Shown one piece after another: positions 6,813-11,488 of a stretch of 11,488 nt of DNA. A program made the translations under genes and the position numbers. Under the pieces are notes generated by a model that was given only the letters and a program-made list of their open reading frames with translations, was not told the origin of the DNA and did no database searches. Source of the stretch: JALHTV01 sp049510055 (GTDB lineage: Bacteria; Planctomycetota; Phycisphaerae; SM23-33); contig JBEKZI010000071.1 in NCBI GenBank assembly GCA_049510055.1, forward strand, positions 1 through 11,488. Reading direction: 5' to 3'. Position 1 is the stretch's first letter; each line of letters begins with the position of its first letter.

Positions 6813-9800
6813 ATGAAGGAATCACTCCTGAACGAATTCCGCAATCCTCCCAGCGAATATCGCGGCGCGCCGTTTTGGGCGTGGAACGGCCGGCTGGACC
6901 CGCCCGAGCTTCGCCGGCAGATCCGCCTGATGCACCGCATGGGCATGGGCGGGTTCTTCATGCATAGCCGCGTGGGCCTGGCTACTCCGTACCTGTCGGC
7001 CGAGTGGATGGACTGCGTGGCTGCGTGCGTGGACGAGGCCGCCAAGCTGGACATGAAGGCCTGGCTGTACGACGAGGACCGCTGGCCTTCCGGCGCCGCT
7101 GGCGGCCTGGTGACCCGCAATCCGGCCTACCGCGAGCGACAGTTGGAGATGCTGACCTTCGACGGCGCGGCGGACTTCCGGTGGGACAAGCAATACCTGG
7201 CCGCCTTTGTGGCCGTGATCGACCCGCCCAAGGCCGCCGGCGTGCGGCGGTTGCGGCGCGGAGAAAAGCCGATCTTGGCCAAGGGGGAGAAGATTCTGGC
7301 CTTTCGCGTGAAGGTGAAAGATTGCACCGCTTGGTACAACGGCTTTACCTACATCGACACGATGAACCCCCGCGCCGTGCGGGAGTTCCTCCGCGTCACG
7401 CACGAGGCCTACCTCAAGCGGTTCGGCAAGCAGTTCGGCCGGACCATCCCCGGCATCTTCACCGACGAGCCCACCTTCGGCCACGGTCCGGGCCCCAACT
7501 TCCTTCCGTGGACGAATGACCTCCCTCGGCAATTCAGCAAGCGATACGGCTATGACCTGTTGGACCATCTGGTGGAGGTCTTGTTCGATGTGGACGGCCA
7601 AGCCGTCAGCCGGCCCCGCTGGCACTATTACGATTGCATCACGGCCTTGTTCGTGGACGCCTTCGCCAAGCAGATTGGCCGATGGTGCCAGCGCCACGGC
7701 CTGCCCTTCACCGGCCACGTGCTGGGCGAGGAAACGCTGATTACCCAGACCTATGTGGTCGGCTCATGCCTGCGGTTCTACGAGTACATGCAAGCCCCGG
7801 GCATGGACCTGCTGACCGAGTACCGCCGTGAGTACGATACGGCCAAGCAGGTCAGCTCCGCGGCACACCAGTTCGGCCGGCGGTGGCGGCTGACCGAGAC
7901 CTACGGCTGCACTGGCTGGGACTTCAATTTTGCCGGCCACAAGGCCCTGGGCGACTGGCAGGCGGCGCTGGGCATTAACCTCCGCTGCCAGCACCTGGCC
8001 TGGTACACGATGGAGGGCGAGGCCAAGCGGGATTATCCCGCCGCCATCTTCTACCAGTCGCCCTGGTGGGAGGCCTACGGCAAGGTGGAGGACTACTTCG
8101 CCCGCATTCACGTGCTGATGAGCCGCGGGAAGGAGGTCCGCGACCTGCTGGTGATCCACCCCGTCGAGAGCCTCTGGACGTTGTGCTCCATCGAGAACAA
8201 GGAGGCCAGGCAGGACTACAAGGACATGGCCTGGAAGCTGCGGGACGCGCTGCTGGCGGCGCACCTGGACTTCGATTGGGGCGATGAGGACATCCTCGCC
8301 CGCCATGGCCGCGTGCGCCACTCGGCCAGTAAGGCCGTGCTGACCGTGGGCCAGGCGGACTACACCGCCGTGCTGGTGCCGCCGCTGCGGACGATCCGCT
8401 CCACCACGCTGGCGCTGCTGCAAAAGTTTCGCCAGGCCGGCGGGATGGTTATCTTCAGCCGCCAGGCGCCCGACTACGTGGACGCTATGCCCAGCCGCGC
8501 GGCGGTGGACTTCGCCGCCGCGTGCCCGCGCCCGGCCAACGACGCCGCGCTCGTCGAGGCCGTCGGGCCGGTGGCCCGGCGGGTCTCCATCACCGACGGG
8601 AAGGGCAAGCAAATCGCCTCGGCCCTTTATTGTCTCCGCGAGGACGCCGAGGCGTATTACCTGTTCGTCTGCAACACTGGCCACAACCTATTCGGCAAAA
8701 AAGAAGAGGATGTCGCCGTCCGCGACAGGCAGTTGGCGTTCGACCAGGTGTGCATCGACGTTTCCGGCACGCCCGCCGGCTCGCCGCTTGAGCTGGACGC
8801 GGATACCGGCGCCATCTACACCGCCGACGGCAAGGCCAGGGCCAGGGGTTGGCGAATTCAGACCAGCCTCCCGGCCATCGGCAGCCGGTTGTTCGTGCTG
8901 CCCAAGAAGCGGCCGGCGCAGATCTGGCCGCGGCGCAAGGCCTTGCGGGACGTTCGCCGGCAGGCGTTGAATGGCCGCTGGGACGTCCAGCTTTCCGAGC
9001 CCAACTGCTTGGTGCTGGACCGGCCCATCTATCGCATCGGCGACGGCCCGGCGGAAGGGCCGGCGGAAATCCTTCGCGTGGACCACGCCGCTCGCGACGC
9101 GATGGGCGTGCCGCGCCGCGCCCGGGGCATGGTCCAACCCTGGGCCCGCCCGGCGGTGGAAAACCCCAAGACTATTTCGGTGGAACTGTCGTACGCCTTC
9201 GACGTGGAGGTCTTGCCGGCCGGGCCCTTGTACCTGGCCATCGAGCATCCGGAAACGTTCCGCCTGGCCGTCAACGGCCAGGTGCTGGCCTGCGACGCCG
9301 AATGCGGCTGGTGGGTGGATCGCTCGCTCCGCAAGTTGGCCATCGACCCGGCCGTGCTGCACACCGGACGCAACGAGCTGACAGCGACGTGCCAATACAG
9401 CGAGCTGCACTCGGGGCTGGAAATCATCTACCTGTTGGGCGACTTCGGCACGAAGGTCGACGGCACGGAGGTCGCGCTGGCGGCCGCCCCGCAAACGCTG
9501 CGGGTGGGCAACTGGGTCAAGCAGGGCCTGGCGTTCTATGGCGGCTCGGTGAGCTACCGGCGGACGATTCAACCGCGGCTGACGGCGGGCCGGCGCCTGT
9601 TCGTGGCCGTCCCTGCCTTCGAGGGCGTGGCCGTGCGTGTGCTGGTGGACGGCCAGCCGGCGGGGATCATCGCCTGGCCGCCTTACGAGCTGGACGTCAC
9701 CGATTTTGTGAAAGGGCCCTCGGCGGTGCTGACGGTGGAGGTCTTGGGCCACCGCCGCAATTCCCACGGCCCGCTGCATCTGAACTTCAAGCCCCAGCGG

Positions 9801-9905
9801 ATCGGCCCCGGCGAATACCATCCCAAGCCCGCCCAGGAGTTGGAAGGGTACAACCTGGTGCCGTGCGGCCTGATGGCGCCGCCGCAGTTGATAGTCAGGA
9901 AATAA
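6813..9905 (+). CDS. Large glycoside hydrolase, GH106/alpha-L-rhamnosidase-like
   Basis: This 1030-residue protein has the architecture of a TIM-barrel glycosidase followed by beta-sandwich modules. The start, FRNPPSEYRGAPFWAWNGRL (9-28), then MGMGGFFMHSRVGL (43-56), resembles GH106-type alpha-L-rhamnosidase proteins. Acidic motifs at likely strand ends are GIFTDEPTFGHG (214-225), GHVLGEET (301-308) and LTETYGCTGWDF (360-371); E219 and E362 are the best catalytic candidates by position, not proven. RDYPAAIFYQSPWW (407-420) also belongs to the conserved core. Near residues 790-1000 lie beta-rich carbohydrate-binding segments, including YGGSVSYRR at about 909. No signal peptide or membrane segment is visible, so it probably acts on imported oligosaccharides in the cytoplasm. 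AGAAGG lies 7 nt before the ATG. No sugar transporter or regulator adjoins it. The glycosidase call is firm; the family and substrate are less so. Confidence 0.75.
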   Translation: MKESLLNEFRNPPSEYRGAPFWAWNGRLDPPELRRQIRLMHRMGMGGFFMHSRVGLATPYLSAEWMDCVAACVDEAAKLDMKAWLYDEDRWPSGAAGGLVTRNPAYRERQLEMLTFDGAADFRWDKQYLAAFVAVIDPPKAAGVRRLRRGEKPILAKGEKILAFRVKVKDCTAWYNGFTYIDTMNPRAVREFLRVTHEAYLKRFGKQFGRTIPGIFTDEPTFGHGPGPNFLPWTNDLPRQFSKRYGYDLLDHLVEVLFDVDGQAVSRPRWHYYDCITALFVDAFAKQIGRWCQRHGLPFTGHVLGEETLITQTYVVGSCLRFYEYMQAPGMDLLTEYRREYDTAKQVSSAAHQFGRRWRLTETYGCTGWDFNFAGHKALGDWQAALGINLRCQHLAWYTMEGEAKRDYPAAIFYQSPWWEAYGKVEDYFARIHVLMSRGKEVRDLLVIHPVESLWTLCSIENKEARQDYKDMAWKLRDALLAAHLDFDWGDEDILARHGRVRHSASKAVLTVGQADYTAVLVPPLRTIRSTTLALLQKFRQAGGMVIFSRQAPDYVDAMPSRAAVDFAAACPRPANDAALVEAVGPVARRVSITDGKGKQIASALYCLREDAEAYYLFVCNTGHNLFGKKEEDVAVRDRQLAFDQVCIDVSGTPAGSPLELDADTGAIYTADGKARARGWRIQTSLPAIGSRLFVLPKKRPAQIWPRRKALRDVRRQALNGRWDVQLSEPNCLVLDRPIYRIGDGPAEGPAEILRVDHAARDAMGVPRRARGMVQPWARPAVENPKTISVELSYAFDVEVLPAGPLYLAIEHPETFRLAVNGQVLACDAECGWWVDRSLRKLAIDPAVLHTGRNELTATCQYSELHSGLEIIYLLGDFGTKVDGTEVALAAAPQTLRVGNWVKQGLAFYGGSVSYRRTIQPRLTAGRRLFVAVPAFEGVAVRVLVDGQPAGIIAWPPYELDVTDFVKGPSAVLTVEVLGHRRNSHGPLHLNFKPQRIGPGEYHPKPAQELEGYNLVPCGLMAPPQLIVRK

Positions 9906-9957
9906 GCGGCGCGGGCAGGTTTGCTTGAGGGGCGGAGTTTTTACCTGGCTGCGAAAC
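9906..9957. other. Short convergent gap between glycosidase and trkH-like gene
   Basis: These 52 bp separate two converging genes. I looked for a bidirectional terminator and found only a weak pairing, GCAGGT with ACCTGG-type sequence around a long loop, with a TTTTT run inside the loop rather than after the stem. No convincing terminator is present. Confidence 0.5.
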
Positions 9958-11488
9958 TCAGCCGAGCACGATAGCGTCGGCGGGGAGTGTGTAATCCGCG
10001 ACAAGTCCCCTGGGGGTGATCGCCAGCAGCACGGCCGGCAGGCCGACGCGGCCGAGGAACATGCCGGCTGTGACGACGATCTTGCCGAACAGGTTCAAAT
10101 TGGCCGTCACGCCAGCCGACAGCCCCACGTTGCCGCAGGCGCTGCACGCCTCGAAGAACAGGTCGATGAACCCAAAGCCCGTCCGCATGGCCACGCACAG
10201 CAACAGCGTGACGGCGGCGACCAGCGCCAGGTACAAAACAGCCACCGTCACGGCCTTGCCGATCAGCGACGCGGCCAAGCTGCGGCGAAAAACCTCCGCT
10301 TCCTTCTGTCGCCGCAGCACGCCGTAGGCGGCCATCAGCAACAGGGCGATGGTCGTGACCTTCATGCCGCCGGCGGCGCCGCCGGGGCTGCCGCCGATGA
10401 GCATCAGCCCGCACGTCCAGGCCTTGCCGGCATCGGACAGCTCGGATGAATCGATGGTGCTGAAGCCGCCCGTGCGGGCGCTGACCGATTGGAACAGGGC
10501 GTAGCGGGCGCGCTGCCGGAAGGCCAATCGCGGCCAATCGCGGCGGTGGCGGATGTCGTCGCTGTACACGGGCGTGCGGCCGATGGCGCCGTAGCGGGCG
10601 GCGTCGGAAGGCGGCTCGACCAGCAGCAACCCGCCGGCGCCGCCGAAGATCAGGATTACCGTGGCCGTCAGCACGATCTTGGAGTGCAGCGCGATTCGCG
10701 GCCGCGGCACGCCGGGTGTGGTCTGGCTGTGGGGGGCCTTCAATCGAGCCACAAATCGCGACATCGCCGCCCGGGCGCAGGCGGCACAATCATACAGCAC
10801 CGGAAAGCCCAGCCCGCCCAGGACGATCAGCGGGGCGATCACGCCCAGAATCTGCCAGTGGTCGCGCAAGGGCCTGCCCCAGCCGCTGCGCACGCCTTCC
10901 ATTAGATTGCCGTCGTACACGCTGAAGCCGGCGTTGCAGAAGGCGGAGATGCCGTGAAAGGCGCTTGCCCAGACGGTGTTGACGGCCCCAGCGGCTCCGT
11001 GCGGCTCGGCCGCGGCGGCGGCGAACATCGGATAGGCCAGCACCGCCCCCAGGGCTTCCAGGGCGAGCGTGCTGAACAAGATGAGCAGCACCAACCTGCC
11101 CAGCCCACTGATGCGGTCGGTTGGGGCGATCGGCCCCGTCGTCGCGGAGGTCCGCGGGGTCCGTGAGAACAACGTCTTGCTGGCCAGCAGGGCGAGCATC
11201 GTGCCGAACGAGATGATCATCAATCCGCCGAGCTGGATCAGCCCCAGGATCACCGCCTGCCCGAAGAACGTGAATTCCGTGCCGGTCGGCCGGATGGTCA
11301 ACCCCGACAGGCAGCAGGCGCTGGTGGCAGTGAATAGGGCGTCATAGAAAAAGATGGGCTTGCCGGGCGGCGTCGCGGCCGGGAGCATCAGCAGCCCCGC
11401 CCCGGCCAGGCACAGGAAGGCGAAACCGCCGATCAGCAGCCAGCCGGGATGGATGCCGCCGCCGGCGGACCGCAGGTTGACGCCGGTC
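9958..11488 (-). CDS. TrkH/KtrB-family potassium uptake subunit, 5' end outside window
   Basis: At least 509 residues of a K+-translocating membrane subunit are visible; the frame stays open to the window edge (first full codon 11485-11487), so the true start lies beyond 11488. An internal ATG at 11388 falls inside the first membrane segment and is not the start. The four pore loops of the family are present, numbered from the first visible residue: TSACCLSGLT (glycine at 62), FHGISAFCNAGF (glycine near 187), SVSARTGGFST (near 340) and CSACGNVGLSAG (near 455). GGSPGGAAGGMK, the conserved segment after the third pore, follows at about 365. The C terminus LPADAIVLG is family-like. A loop of about 35 hydrophilic residues precedes pore 3. 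These proteins normally need a TrkA/KtrA RCK partner; none is downstream here, so it must lie upstream of the window edge or elsewhere. TrkH versus KtrB cannot be settled. Confidence 0.95.
   Translation of the reverse strand, partial: TGVNLRSAGGGIHPGWLLIGGFAFLCLAGAGLLMLPAATPPGKPIFFYDALFTATSACCLSGLTIRPTGTEFTFFGQAVILGLIQLGGLMIISFGTMLALLASKTLFSRTPRTSATTGPIAPTDRISGLGRLVLLILFSTLALEALGAVLAYPMFAAAAAEPHGAAGAVNTVWASAFHGISAFCNAGFSVYDGNLMEGVRSGWGRPLRDHWQILGVIAPLIVLGGLGFPVLYDCAACARAAMSRFVARLKAPHSQTTPGVPRPRIALHSKIVLTATVILIFGGAGGLLLVEPPSDAARYGAIGRTPVYSDDIRHRRDWPRLAFRQRARYALFQSVSARTGGFSTIDSSELSDAGKAWTCGLMLIGGSPGGAAGGMKVTTIALLLMAAYGVLRRQKEAEVFRRSLAASLIGKAVTVAVLYLALVAAVTLLLCVAMRTGFGFIDLFFEACSACGNVGLSAGVTANLNLFGKIVVTAGMFLGRVGLPAVLLAITPRGLVADYTLPADAIVLG

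Noticed and set aside
9906..9957. A bidirectional terminator between the glycosidase and the trkH-like gene
   Set aside because: The only inverted repeat is short and imperfect, and the T run lies inside the loop instead of after the stem.
8688..10004. A 438-codon open frame on the minus strand opposite the glycosidase and overlapping the trkH-like 3' end
   Set aside because: Composition is typical of an antisense shadow, and it overlaps two well-supported genes.

Overview
This is a GC-rich, densely coding bacterial chromosome segment with seven protein genes, one of them cut by the right edge, and no RNA genes, mobile elements or CRISPR arrays that I could see. Gene content (NiFe-hydrogenase maturation, a large cytoplasmic glycosidase, two potassium transporters) and base composition would suit an anaerobic or facultative member of the Planctomycetota (Phycisphaerae-like). 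That placement is an inference from overall impression only; no marker in the window proves it.

Layout. Positions 30-1838 (minus strand) hold a compact housekeeping operon, tmk then holB, for dTMP phosphorylation and the clamp-loader delta-prime subunit. A 111-123 bp divergent gap carries promoter-like sequences for both directions. Positions 1962-4567 (plus strand) hold hypF and hypC, overlapping by one base. They supply the cyanide-ligand arm of [NiFe]-hydrogenase maturation, but hypA, hypB, hypD, hypE and the hydrogenase itself are not in the window. hypC runs tail-to-tail into the next gene, and the two reading frames share the palindrome TTATAA as last codon plus stop.

Positions 4562-6526 (minus strand) encode a KimA-type APC-superfamily potassium importer in which the K+-ligand positions I recall for Bacillus subtilis KimA are conserved. 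A 286 bp divergent gap (6527-6812) separates it from a 1030-residue cytoplasmic glycoside hydrolase (6813-9905, plus strand) that resembles GH106-type alpha-L-rhamnosidase proteins. The gap contains mutually exclusive inverted repeats in the transporter's presumed leader and a promoter-like sequence facing the hydrolase. After a 52 bp convergent gap, positions 9958-11488 (minus strand) encode a TrkH/KtrB potassium channel-like subunit whose start lies beyond the window.

The functional themes are nucleotide supply and replication, hydrogenase maturation, and two unrelated K+ uptake systems on either side of an orphan glycosidase. I did not find a convincing undescribed system. The best leads are the structured leader of the KimA-like gene, the K+ transporter pairing, and the unresolved specificity of the glycosidase.
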